Position numbers and translations under genes: made by a program
Shown: piece by piece, positions 24,814 through 35,742 of the stretch
How the letters are laid out: every line of letters starts with the position of its first letter
How positions within the stretch are numbered: the first letter of the stretch is position 1
The notes under the pieces: model-generated
What the model was told of the DNA's origin: nothing
The model's database searches: none
The model's input: the letters and a program-made list of their open reading frames with translations, nothing else
Source of the DNA: Cerrena zonata
Taxonomy: Eukaryota > Basidiomycota > Agaricomycetes > Polyporales > Cerrenaceae
Reading direction: 5' to 3'
Length of the DNA stretch: 64,000 nt
Assembly: GCA_038087015.1 (NCBI GenBank)
Contig: JASBNA010000003.1
Coordinates: forward strand, 2,046,001 to 2,110,000

Positions 24814-27800
24814 TTAACCAGTCCGTTCCTGCTCCTTCGATCCACTCGCTTTCCCGGATCCCATATGTTCGTCTAACGAACCCGAACTATCGAAGCTCCA
24901 GCTGCCAGGTGTAGGCGACATGGCTCCAGGTACTCTCAACGGAACTGGCGCTCTGGAAGTCACCAAAATCACCGAATGTGTCAAACGAGCTTTCTTCGAT
25001 CATTTCTTCGGTTGCGCCGCCTGTTGTTGAGTGACCGAAGGGGTCGGTGGTTGAGTTGCCGCTTGGAACTGCCGCAGAGTCAGTAAATGGTCCGAATGTG
25101 TCCTATGTCGTTAGTTAGTGATTGACAGGAGTGGGGATAGAGTAAACAAGGTCACATACATCGTCGAAGGGATCTGTGAATGTTGGCTCTGACGAGGATC
25201 CTGGTGTGAATGATTCCTACAGAAAAGGTCAGGTCTTGAGCATACTAATTGGTTCGAACTAAATTACCCCAAAGCCTGAGTGTGTTGGCGAGCGACCTCC
25301 GCTATGATGACCAGAAATTGGTGGAGGTCGCAGATCAAATGTTGAATGCGCCAACCAACCCCCATCTTCCTCATCATCCGAAGCTTCGTCTGAGGAGAAA
25401 TGTTCCGAAGACCCCTGCATCTCATGTGCAAGGTAACGAGCAAACTAAAACAATCACCAACAATTAACTTATTGAACGAAACAACAAGAAATGATCATAT
25501 GAACACTTACGTGTGGAGGTGGTGCATGGAACTCATCATCATCGTCTTCCTCCATCGCACCAAAATCGGCACTCCCCTCTCTTGTAGTCCTCACATCCCT
25601 CCTTAACTCACCCTTCGACTCACCGTCGCCTCCCTTTGACGCACCAGCCGAAGTCGAGGTACCAGTATCAGTTTCATCGACTTTCCATTGTGACGTGCTA
25701 CGCATGCCAGGGGCGATCACTGGTTTACCACCTCCAAGAAGACTGGAATCTTTCTTCTTGGTTTCTTTGTATCGGCCGGTGACATATTCATCCCATTCAG
25801 GTTGAGGGGCATATTGAGCGATGGTGAGACGAAGGTCTGGAGGGAAGTGTTCGAGGGCGTTGATGACATCTTCGGAGATGAGAGTGAGGTGACCCATGTA
25901 ACCTAATCGGACGCCTTTCGGCTTTGCGCTGTGGACGGAGAAATTGGTTAGTGAGATAATATGGATGTGTAAAGAGAATAGACATGCTTCTCGATGTCGT
26001 TACGTTGTGATCCTTCAATAATCCGATGGAATAATTGAGCATCCTTGAACAACGCAATGGTCAACTGACGATTGCAGCCGTTATCTATCCGTCCGGTCAG
26101 AACTTGGTGTATCAGGTCATAGACAATGCTGTGAAGGAAGTTATTCCACGGAAATTGGAAGAACAGATCCTAGTTTCGAAGTCATGAGCATCAGATACAA
26201 TATTAAGTTATAAACCATAAAAGAAAGAACTTACCAGTAACGTCGAGGCAACATTGGTATCCAGGAATTTCTTTTTCAGTCGTTCTCCCAGAACCATTGG
26301 GTTACTCGAATTCGCATTACTGCCCATCGTACTTGACCTCCTCATGCTTCTTCTCGAACTACTTGAACGTGGTCTCGCCGTTGACCCATCCGAGTCCGAC
26401 GAATTATGTCTGCGAGCAGCAGAGTCCGCTAATGACGAAGATGGGTATCTTTCTAGCGGAGTCTCGGGCAACGGGGAGTTCTCTTGAATCGGTTCATCAT
26501 ACATAGCAACATCTTCCATGTCATCAGAATTCATGTCATCATCCGAGTCTAATGATGGAGAGTCACTCCGATGTGAAGCATTGGAGACAGGGAACTCATG
26601 TGGCGGTTCATCATCTACATCGTCGTCATCCATGCCGTCGCCGTCCTGTTCATTAGAGGTCCCAATCGCGATGACTTGGGCAAGCTCCTCCAGTGAAGAA
26701 AGACCACCTTGTAACCGGCCTTCGTCGTCGTATAGATTGTCATATTCAGTAGGTCGGTTGAGAAGAGACATATTCGAGCAATGGAGCAGTTCGGCGTAAA
26801 GTTCGCATATTCGGTACCGCTCGAACGTTAGCGGTGTCAATGCCCCGACGGTCGTTAAGACCGGACCACTCTATTCACACAGAAAGAGACACGAACGCCC
26901 TCCTACATTCAGCAAAGGAAACGCTACGCATTATTCAATTATAACTCACCAGAGAACGAGGTTTCGGAGGTATTTCTGTAGATCCTCCAATTTCTCAGTC
27001 ATGATATCGAGAACAGGTCCTAAGTGCACGACACCCATTCGGTTGACCATGTCCTTCATAGCTTGTTCCAGAGCCGCGCGACCATCTTGGGTATGCATTT
27101 GTAACTGCTGCTGGACATGTATTAGCCTGTTACGAAGGGTATGGAAAAGATACGGTTCGAAATAATCCGAATTGTTCTGTCGTATCAGTTCGATAATGAT
27201 GCATATTGACTGCACAACACTTGACGTTGTCGATTCGGCATTAGGGATAACTCGGGGGACCGTACTCGTCATCATCTTCTAACGGAAGAATTACAGGGGC
27301 AGGTGTCGGTGGAGGCTGATCAGCTTGCTGCATACGTTCGTACTCTATTCTCTCCGCCGGTGTCATTTTCGCCACGAAGCTAGGAATCGCTGGTGCTGGT
27401 GGCGGTGGTGGTGGCGGTATTGGATATTCACTCAGAATGTAACCCGTCAGCTTGGTCACACTATCCCTATGCGCAAGTTCTCTCGCAAACCGATTCGAGG
27501 CAGGACCGTTACTCATCCCGTCCCCAAGTCCGGCTGCAGGCGAAGGTGCGGCCATAGAAATAATCCCCTTGATAAGATCTGCGACCACGGTGTGCATATT
27601 GGCTGATTGCGAAGGGGCCAACAAATCTATGAGCTTGGACATGAGATTCTCTTCAGAAAGCCACTGTGCGACGACTGGGTAAGAGCTCTCGCGTTATAAA
27701 GAGACGCGAAGCGAAGTAATAAGCGTACTTCAAGAACTCCTGCACCCGCAGGAAGCTCGTCTAATTGAATGATGCGTACGAGCAAGTCCGCAAAGGGCGG

Positions 27801-28521
27801 GGTTTCGATATGTCTTAATAGTCGGTCAACTATGTTCGGTTGGGATTGAATAAATGCGAGCATCTAGGATCCGGTACGCGATGTGGCCATGTTAGATATT
27901 AGAGGGACCGATACTAGGATCATAGGATGACGGCATACCTCCGCAGGCTTTTTGCTCAGGAATACAGCGTTGATTTTGACGAAATGAGAGGCCATGATCA
28001 TTCTGGTCTTCATATCATCTGGAGACATGTCAAGAATAGTCTCCCAGAAGGGTGTTAGAAGTGTTTGAGACTGGTTTATACACGTCTCGACGATCGACCA
28101 TATCTCGCTGCACAGTACTTCCGTCGAGACATACGGATACCTAGATATTCAAGATTCACGGAAATAGTGCGATGACAGTTATGAAACAAATGAATTACAG
28201 ATCATAGTAACACTCACTTGAAACCCCCCTTCCCTTCACCTTCGATCTGACCCGTCACATAACCCAACAATCTCTTGAGCACATCGACACGCGAGAAATA
28301 GTTGATAAGCCTCGTATTCTGGGCCTTACACTCTTGGAGCAATTCGTCCTCATCCAAAATAGCTTCTAGAGAGATATCCTCCTTGTCGAGTAGACTATCG
28401 ATTGTAGATGCATTAAAGCCAAATCTACATGTGGCGAGGTCATCAGTTTGTGGTCGGGTGATGATAGTTATCTCAACTAGGAATAGAAATGTAAATAGGA
28501 AGGTACGTACTTCCAGAACAT
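24814..28521 (-). CDS. SAPS-domain regulatory subunit of PP6/Sit4 phosphatase, two frame breaks
   Basis: Eleven exons: 28521-28511, 28424-28218, 28140-27939, 27863-27729, 27663-26950, 26868-26235, 26169-25988, 25928-25511, 25444-25268, 25216-25160 and 25102-24814; about 1007 residues after two corrections. SAPS proteins (yeast Sap155/185/190, animal PP6R) bind the Sit4/PP6 phosphatase and help control cell cycle and nutrient signalling. The N-terminus MFWKFGFNASTIDSLLDKED, then KYPYVSTEVLCSEIWSIVET, NNSDYFEPYLFHTLRNRLI and LTFERYRICELYAELLHCSN are family hallmarks. Acidic and Ser-rich linkers follow, and the end has an FGDFGDFQSA motif. Exon 1 holds only 11 nt. The intron at 25987-25929 would start with GC. 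The frame breaks at a C5 run (27254-27258) and near 24929; removing one base at each restores the reading. Without the second correction the stop is at 24887. Confidence 0.9.
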
Positions 28522-28990
28522 GTATTGCGTATTTTATCGCCGTTGTTTTTGCTGGTATGTAGACGTTGTTTTTTGGCCAGCGATGATCTTGAAGTGTTCT
28601 GTCGGCGGTGACAGTCGTCGGAGCTGGCAGGGGAACGCACAGTGGGGGGCGGCGAGAAATAGAGGTGAGAATGGGCGTTCGTCAGCTCGATCGTTTCAGA
28701 CGGTGGCGGCTTCCTAGTTCTCAGCACTGGCAGCGCAGATCCAACTCAATCCTTGATAGTCTCGCACACGAGGGCGTTCAGTGTATAGAAGAGGGGAGAG
28801 GGGATTGTTTCCAATATAAAGATGCTATGTTATCCAACTGCCACGACAAAATACAGAGCGGGTTCAGTCCTAATAAGCCTACTGTGTACTACAGAACGGG
28901 CGCCCTTGTCGGACCGAGCATTGTTACCGGAAGCTCGTAGAATGAACCTTCGATGGTAGCAAAACATGGTTAGAACTCATTAGAGTATTC
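28522..28990. other. Intergenic region, promoter of the SAPS gene
   Basis: This stretch separates the MTU1 stop from the SAPS start; both genes are on the minus strand. No gene is supported. Confidence 0.45.
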
Positions 28991-30570
28991 TCAACTTGCA
29001 TTCTCGATGATCCCGGAGCCGAGGCACCAATCGCCATCCCACAAAACAGCAACTTGTCCAGGGGCAACACTATGTTGTGCCTCATCACATTCAATCGTCA
29101 TGGAATCTTCTTGTTCGTGTCTATGATGTTATAATGTTATCAGTCATGAACGTTTAAACAACAATCATGATATATGATCAAATGAACGGACCTTCGGACT
29201 GTGCAGAGGGCGTCCGTCATACAATGGCGGAAACGTAATTGTGCTCGGGAACCTTCTGATGTATCGATCCCAGAAGGAGGAGAGTCTGACCATATCCAGC
29301 GCCAGTTACGAGCAAATATAGTTTTCTTCATAAGCGCAGGATGAGTGCTATGCATGGATTTGTAAGTCTTGCGATCGCGTGACAATAGAAATAGAAAACA
29401 CGAACCTGCCTGGGACGACGAAAATCTCATTCGTTCTGGGATCCTTTCGAGATACGAACATCTTTTCCTTTAGGCCCCTGATCCGAGCATTTTGCCCAAC
29501 GGTAAACGTGTGTAAACCTTGGTGTTCGCCAATCACTTCACCAGTGGTGTCGTCGATAAAGGGACCTGGTTTCGTAGGAATATATTGTGCTGTTCGTACT
29601 CCGTCAGTCCTGAACAAAATGTACAACATTAGGAGTGCTTACATAACCAGGCATGGAAATGTCGCTTCTCTCCAACAAAACAAAGTCCCATACTTTCCGC
29701 ACGACTCGCAGTAGGCAGCGCCCAGTCTTTAGCAAGTTTCCTAACTTCAGGTTTGGGGATGTCTGCTATGGGGAAGATGGCTTTTGCTAAAGCAGACTCG
29801 CTAATAGACGACAAGTAATATGTCTGGTCCTTATGCAGGTCTGAAGGACGAAGTAACTTTGGACGAGGATTCGAGGGACCGGCTTCTGAAGGGGGAGGTC
29901 CTGACCATGATTTTCGGGCGTAATGACCGGTCGCCAACCATGCATCTTTTACTGTGAGTTTGTCCAGAAGAGCACCAAATTTCACCTCCCTAGCGAATAT
30001 GAGGAGCGTTCATCATAGTACAGCAATAAGCTTACTTGTTGCACCACACGTCCGGGTTTGGAGTACCACCGTCCTCCCATACTCGTAAAGATGGTTCAAA
30101 GACCCTGTTCCAATATTCTTTCGACAAGTCAATCTAACGAATTAGTCATCAGACAACTGCGGTTCAAGGTGTACGTACGTCAGCGTACCATTTGGCAAGG
30201 AATGTCAAGTTTCTTACAGACGTTTTGAACATCAGTCCAATCCTTCTTCCATTGACATCCTTCGTCTGTTCCCGATTCATCCCTGGTGTCCCAATTGCGC
30301 ATGAATATCGCAGACAAATCATAGTCCTGATTGAAGATGAGACCAGCTTGAGTGGTTATATTAAAGAAGGCATACCTGACGAGCAAGTAATCCTGCCGTT
30401 ACGGAGGAATCCACACCTCCGGACATTGCGACAACCACTGGTGGGGTGGTTGATTCAACGGATACAACGGGCTAAAGATAGCAGCTGACTCTACCTTTGT
30501 CTCCTATGCGAGGAAGTGCTTGTGTTGCAAATCTCCGACATTGTGGTAGAGAACGCTTCAAGAGATGCAT
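28991..30570 (-). CDS. MTU1: Mitochondrial tRNA-specific 2-thiouridylase (Slm3/Mtu1)
   Basis: Eight exons: 30570-30495, 30437-30376, 30326-30189, 30133-30036, 29989-29643, 29589-29406, 29347-29192 and 29120-28991; 396 residues with no frame problem. The enzyme adds sulfur to the wobble uridine of mitochondrial tRNA-Lys, -Glu and -Gln, using ATP. The PP-loop [20 protein letters not shown] lies at residues 26-45. Conserved family stretches are [26 protein letters not shown] (first catalytic Cys in PDVWCN), [26 protein letters not shown] (second catalytic Cys in GLCFVGE), [13 protein letters not shown] and [12 protein letters not shown]. The Arg-rich N-terminus ([17 protein letters not shown]) fits mitochondrial import. 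It is divergent from MIF2, with 221 bp between the start codons. Confidence 0.95.
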
Positions 30571-30791
30571 CAAGTTATGGACTCCAAAGAAGAGTAACTT
30601 CAAGCGAGCTTGGATAGGTGTAGGCACCCTGCCCAAGTAGCCGAGTCACGTACACGTGACCAACGCGTCACAGGGCGGAAGCGCCAGAAGGAGGCGTGAG
30701 AAGAAAGGCAGGCGAACATCCACAAAGCCATCCAACACTCGCTCATCCCCGCCGCCGTTCTCGACATCCGCAAGTAATTAACTGAGTAGCT
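30571..30791. promoter_or_regulatory. Divergent promoter region MTU1/MIF2
   Basis: Only 221 bp separate the two start codons, so both promoters must share or overlap this sequence. It includes GTCACGTACACGTGACC (30,646-30,662), an inverted repeat containing CACGTG, a plausible bHLH (Cbf1-like) site. No other element is clear. Confidence 0.5.
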
Positions 30792-32900
30792 ATGCCAATA
30801 TCAGTCCGAAGGAGTAGTGTAGGGACATCAAGACCCATCCCGCAGAAGTACATTCCGTATCGTGCAGATAACTATGGACAGGGAAAACGAACTGGAATCA
30901 CTGTCGACTATGTCGACACCTCGGATGATTTCGAGCCCTTCGACAAAGTGTTGATGCAGGCAGATAGAAGAACGCCCCCCAAACCCAAGATACAGCGCAA
31001 GAAACGACGGCCGAAGACACCCAAGACACCGATCGTAGAAGAAGACGATGATGGTGAAATGAGTATGGACATCGAAGACAGTGAGTTTACGCTACAAATG
31101 GCACTAAACTCCTCTGTTTCTGATCCCGGAATGTGTAGGTACACCTAATGGGCCCTCTGCATATTTTTCCAGTGCTCGAGTCAACATACAGTCGAGCGTG
31201 CAACGAGTCGGTTCTTCATCTCGGCCAGTCCATCGCTCCTCCGACGTAAACTATGATGATATCCCTTCCCCCCGAGCTGCTTCATCCTCAACCTTCCTCA
31301 GAAGGCCATCAATAGCTACTGGCCGCTCCTCCCATGCCTCACGTCTCTCTCAGTCATCCGTAGGACAACGTGATTTCGAAGAGCCGTTCAATGCATTCGA
31401 CGATGTCCCCGGTCCTCCCTCACCTGACGAAAGTGATAACGAGCCTATGATGTCACCCCCTCGTCAACTCAGTAGACGAACAAGCTTCCAACAACTTGGG
31501 AGAGACTCCGATGACCAGGATAATCAACATGAGGAGGAACAGGTCGTGGCCCAGGTTACTCCTAAGTCGGCCAAGTCGAGAGGGAAACAACGTTACGATC
31601 GTTCGCCTGATACTCCGATGCAGGATGATTATGAGAGTGAGGGCTTCGAGGACGGAGGATTATCGCGAATCGAGGAAGAGCCTGGGGAACCTATGGAGTC
31701 TCACGAACCTCAGGAACCTGAGGAACCTGAAGAACCGCAAGAAGAGACACCCAAGGCTAGCAAACCGAAACGGAAAGCCCCGCCCAGTCCTACCAAGGAG
31801 AAATCGAGAAAGAAATCACGCAAAGAAAATGCAGATCCTTCGAAACCTCGAAAACGACATGATGGCATTCTCCGAGAAGGTAAACCACTCATCGACTTTA
31901 GTTTTTCCATTTTCTGATTATTATCACAGTTATTCAAGACAACAACGCTGATGATCTTGATGGACGACGTCGTTCACGTCGCACCCGTTTCCCTCCCCTC
32001 GAATACTGGCGGATGGAGAAAGTGGTGTACGGACGCCCAGATCATGGGAAGTCCGTCATTCCTGTAGTCAAGGAGATTTTGCGAGTACCCAAGGAAGATC
32101 CCAGGCCGCTGGGTGCTAAGAAGAGGAGAGCGGGGAGAGGCAAAAGTCGGAGCAGGACTGCAGATCCAGATGGCATCTGGGATCCTGAAGAAGGATGGGA
32201 CGATGACACCCCTACTCATGGGATTGTCTGGGGCGTGAAGGAAGATGCTGAGATCAATAAACGTGAGTTTTGTTTCCTACTAGGGAAAGTCAAGAGCTCG
32301 GACTGACTGCTTTGTTCTAGGTATCATACAGCTGAAGAACCAGTTCGAACCCAAACCCGCCCAGGGTGGTGAATTCGAGTTCGAGAAGATGTTCGCCGAT
32401 GAGACATTCATTGCTGCTGGGCAGATGAAGATTGCCCCGAAGAAGTCGAAGCCAACCAAGAGTACCAAAGATAACACTTTCGTACGTGACCCGCTTCATC
32501 CCAACGCTGTGTCGGTTTTCATCATGATGACATTTTTGCAGGTATTCTACCTTATTCAAGGCGCTGTCCGTATCCACATCCATAATACCTCATACACAGT
32601 ATGTACGGGAGGATCGTTCATGGTCCCACGAGGTACATCTATATCCCTTGCCTATGCGTCTTTATACATTCTGACATCATCTCCTCTATTCTCGTATTAG
32701 GGAACATGTACTTTATCCAAAACATCGCCCATCGCGACGCCATTCTCTTCTTTGCCCAAGCACGCAAGATTAAAGAAGGCACGGAGGAACAAAGACGAGC
32801 TGCTGGACAGGCAGAGGATGATGAAATGGATGATGAAACTGACAGGGGCTCAAGATCGAGGTCCAGGTCGCATACGTTAGTGCAGAAGGGGCAGAATTGA
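30792..32900 (+). CDS. MIF2: Kinetochore protein CENP-C/Mif2
   Basis: Six exons: 30792-31080, 31139-31879, 31930-32262, 32321-32481, 32542-32632 and 32701-32900; 604 residues, all phases correct. CENP-C binds centromeric nucleosomes and links them to the outer kinetochore. The central CENP-C motif reads RRRSRRTRFPPLEYWRMEKV, carrying the Arg and Tyr-Trp residues that contact the histone H2A/H2B acidic patch and the CENP-A tail. The C-terminal cupin dimerisation domain includes FYLIQGAVRIHIHNTSYTV, CTGGSFMVPRGNMYFIQNIA and AILFFAQ. Between them is a long charged, disordered region with Glu-Pro repeats (EPQEPEEPEEPQEE) and Lys-rich stretches. The N-terminus (RRSSVGTSRPIPQKYIPYRA) resembles the Mif2 N-terminal segment. 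Confidence 0.95.
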
Positions 32901-34045
32901 GTTACGGAGTCTTCGTCTAATTTTCTCTCTCTAAGGAATTATGCTTAGTTATACTCGGGATCGTAAAGCTTCTCAATCTTCTCCCCTATGAACATCCTAT
33001 CCATTGCAAATCATTCTGGTATTTTCATTTCCCTCATGGTTTGTATCTTTATCATTAAATAACCTATTGTCTATGTAGCTGCAGGACGGGTGGCTTCTAT
33101 GTCCTTCTTGTAATTGTATGCGTTGGAAACATCGTGGCGATACGGTGAATATATACCACTTACATATTTTTTACCATACCCCTGAGGATTAGCGCCCATA
33201 CTGTCCATAAAAGGCAAAGGCTTCAAGAAACAACGTGGACAAACAATAGCTTACAATGTCCGAAAAGTAGCTTTGACGTAACGTAATAACGTTCTTTTCA
33301 GCTTGAGATCGCTGAGCCAAAGTGGTCTATGATTCACTGCATCCTTGTCTTTGTTTCTAGGAATGACCAATCATTTCAGGCGGAGAATTCGGCCGTCACC
33401 ATTGTCACTTCTTTGGAGCCATGACACGGGGTGGCCGGTACGTGTTGGTAAAAACGAGCATGTGTATCCGCTTATCATAGGTTTGACATGCGTACTATCA
33501 GGAGTCATTATCGTGTACCCGAGTCATTTGGACATTGCTTCTGCGAGCTATCGGTGGATGCTCATGAAATATGCATGCAAGTCAAAAAAAGGTTCACGAT
33601 GTGCAACCACAAGTTAACGTCTGCTTTCAGACCATCATTCTGTTGAGATCTCAATATAGTTAGGACCCACATCCTCGGAAGGATGTTATGACTAACAATC
33701 GGGCGCAATCTTGACGTCCACACGTTTATTGTGGCACGCGAGATATTGCCCTCGATACCAAAGTGCGGCATGTTTCGAATTTACCTTTTGACCCTTTGTT
33801 ATTTCCCTCGCTCAGACAAAGAGAAACTAACTTCGGTGGGCTCTTCAATAGGCACAACCATTCAGCTTCGTGTATTGCTCGTGTGGCGCTTTGTCGACCC
33901 CCAGAATGCCGTGGTATATATAATCCCTCTGCTCGCAGCTCAGGACTCAACAACCTTCGCCCACTTCTTTCTTCTCTTCCATTGCTACTCCCTTTTTTTC
34001 TTCCATTTCTTTTTCTTTTCCCCCACTAATTGTTTTACTTTTACA
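32901..34045. other. Intergenic region before the 334-aa gene
   Basis: No gene is supported in these 1.1 kb. A strong pyrimidine tract at about 33,968-34,024 lies directly before the ATG at 34046 and looks like a fungal core promoter and leader. Confidence 0.45.
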
Positions 34046-35218
34046 ATGCCCAAAACTCCTTCTACTCCTCCTCCTTCAAGAAAGTCGATCTTTCCTCCTT
34101 CTCCAGTTAAACCGTATGATCGCTCCCCATCTCCCTTCAAACTTCCTCGCAAGGTCAGTGTCTGCACTATTCATCATTTTATCACCTTGAACTAATCTAT
34201 ACTTGTAGCAACGATCCGATTTTGATGTGTTATTCCCCCCAAAGAGAAGAGCGACGCTGCCCGCCAAACTTGACTCTACTCCGAGTCCAAGCTTCCGTGA
34301 ATTACTCACCGAAGAAGACGAACTCTCAAGAGAAGCCTTCGCGCGGTCTGTGAATGTTAATCTCGACAGTTCACTCCTGGATCAGCACAAGAGAGAGGGG
34401 TCACACAACATCAAGATAAAGGCTCTCGACGTCGTGATGAAGGATGGGAAATGGAATTATTCCAAACTCCAGCTCCCTTCAAACGACTCGGACGACCTGG
34501 TATTTTACGATCTGGTAAGTTAGTCGATGCTCTATGAAATAGCTTTTACTAACCCATATCTTAAACAGGATCCCAGGCCTCCTCGCGGAATTAAACCATC
34601 GGTCTTGCGTTTCAAGCCGGACACCAACGTTCTAGGAGGTGAAGATATAGCCATTGGCCGCAATGGTTACTTCTACTCGAACTCGGCGCTCTTGACAGAT
34701 CCAAGGTATAGGATGAACGAATGCTATGTCTATCTCTGTCGAGAGTTCGTTGACAGATTCGTGTTTCTTGGTACTTTCCAACTTCACGTTTCGGACATAC
34801 CGCTGAGTGCCAAAGTCTGGAATAAAGTGTCGGAGCGTCTGGTGAGTACAGTCTCTAGTTATGCCATCCTTTATAAAACTTATCGCGTTATGTATTCTAG
34901 AATGGATCCCCTATGTCACCTACCGACGGAACTCACCCTAGTCCACCTATTCTAGTAGTGGCTGAGTTCCAGGCATTCGATGAAGAGTTGTATAAGACAC
35001 TCTGCGATAAGTCCTCTGAGATTTATTACGTCGGACTAAAGTCGGGGGAGCTCTTGTTCGCCTCTGAGCTCCCAAAAGAGAAGCCAGAAACGTCCTCACC
35101 AAATAAGATGACCCGAAAGCAATGGTCCTCCTTTGAATCCTCTTACACCCCTAGGTATCAGGAGGAACCCGGCTTCAACGCCTGTGCCCAGTCCCAGATG
35201 AACCCAGACCGTTGTTAA
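34046..35218 (+). CDS. Conserved-looking protein of unknown function, 334 aa
   Basis: Four exons: 34046-34153, 34209-34514, 34569-34841 and 34901-35218; every intron is 54-59 nt and every exon is phase 0. The N-terminus is basic and Pro/Ser-rich (about residues 1-60, with KRRATLP and several SP sites), which suggests nuclear localisation and phosphorylation. From about residue 80 on the protein looks globular, with KIKALDVVMKDGKWNYSKLQ, VLRFKPDTNVLGGEDIAIGR, NECYVYLCREFVDRFVFLGT, and IYYVGLKSGELLFASELP. I do not recognise the fold or family. It converges on the large Ser/Pro-rich gene. Confidence in the gene is good; function is unknown. Confidence 0.8.
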
Positions 35219-35742
35219 TTTATAGGTTTCACATTCTCATAAGCTGGGCTTGTAGTATGAATCATGCCTGCTGTGTTTACAGGCCCACACTCTTTTGTAT
35301 TTGTGCATTATTATAATTATAATCTCGCAATGTCTTGTAATTATTCTCGCATTGTATTTATCTAGTCTGGGGCAATAATAATGTATCGCTATTGCTGATA
35401 CATTCAAAATATCACGCAGTTTAACTAAAAAAAGCACACTAGTCATGTATGTACCCGAAGAATCGTGTAACTGCTTGATTAACCAATTGGAGAGACTAAG
35501 TTTCTGTAGAGCATGGCGAGTAGCATATCGAAGGGGTTGCTAACTATGTTGCAGCGAGTTGAGAGAGAAATCAAATAAGAAAGACCGAGAGGGTGAAAGA
35601 CCTCCAACGAAGAAAAGGAAAGTACGATAAGAGCGACGACGACAATAAATGGGAGCATCAGTTGTACTAGATGAGTGGAATGTGTAAGATGAAGGAAAGA
35701 TCTGGAGGCTATCAACATATGCGACAAAAAATAAGTATCATA
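35219..35742. other. Convergent 3' region
   Basis: This stretch separates two converging genes and should hold both 3' untranslated regions. It is AT-rich with TTATAATTATAAT near 35,309-35,321, perhaps part of a polyadenylation region. Confidence 0.4.
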
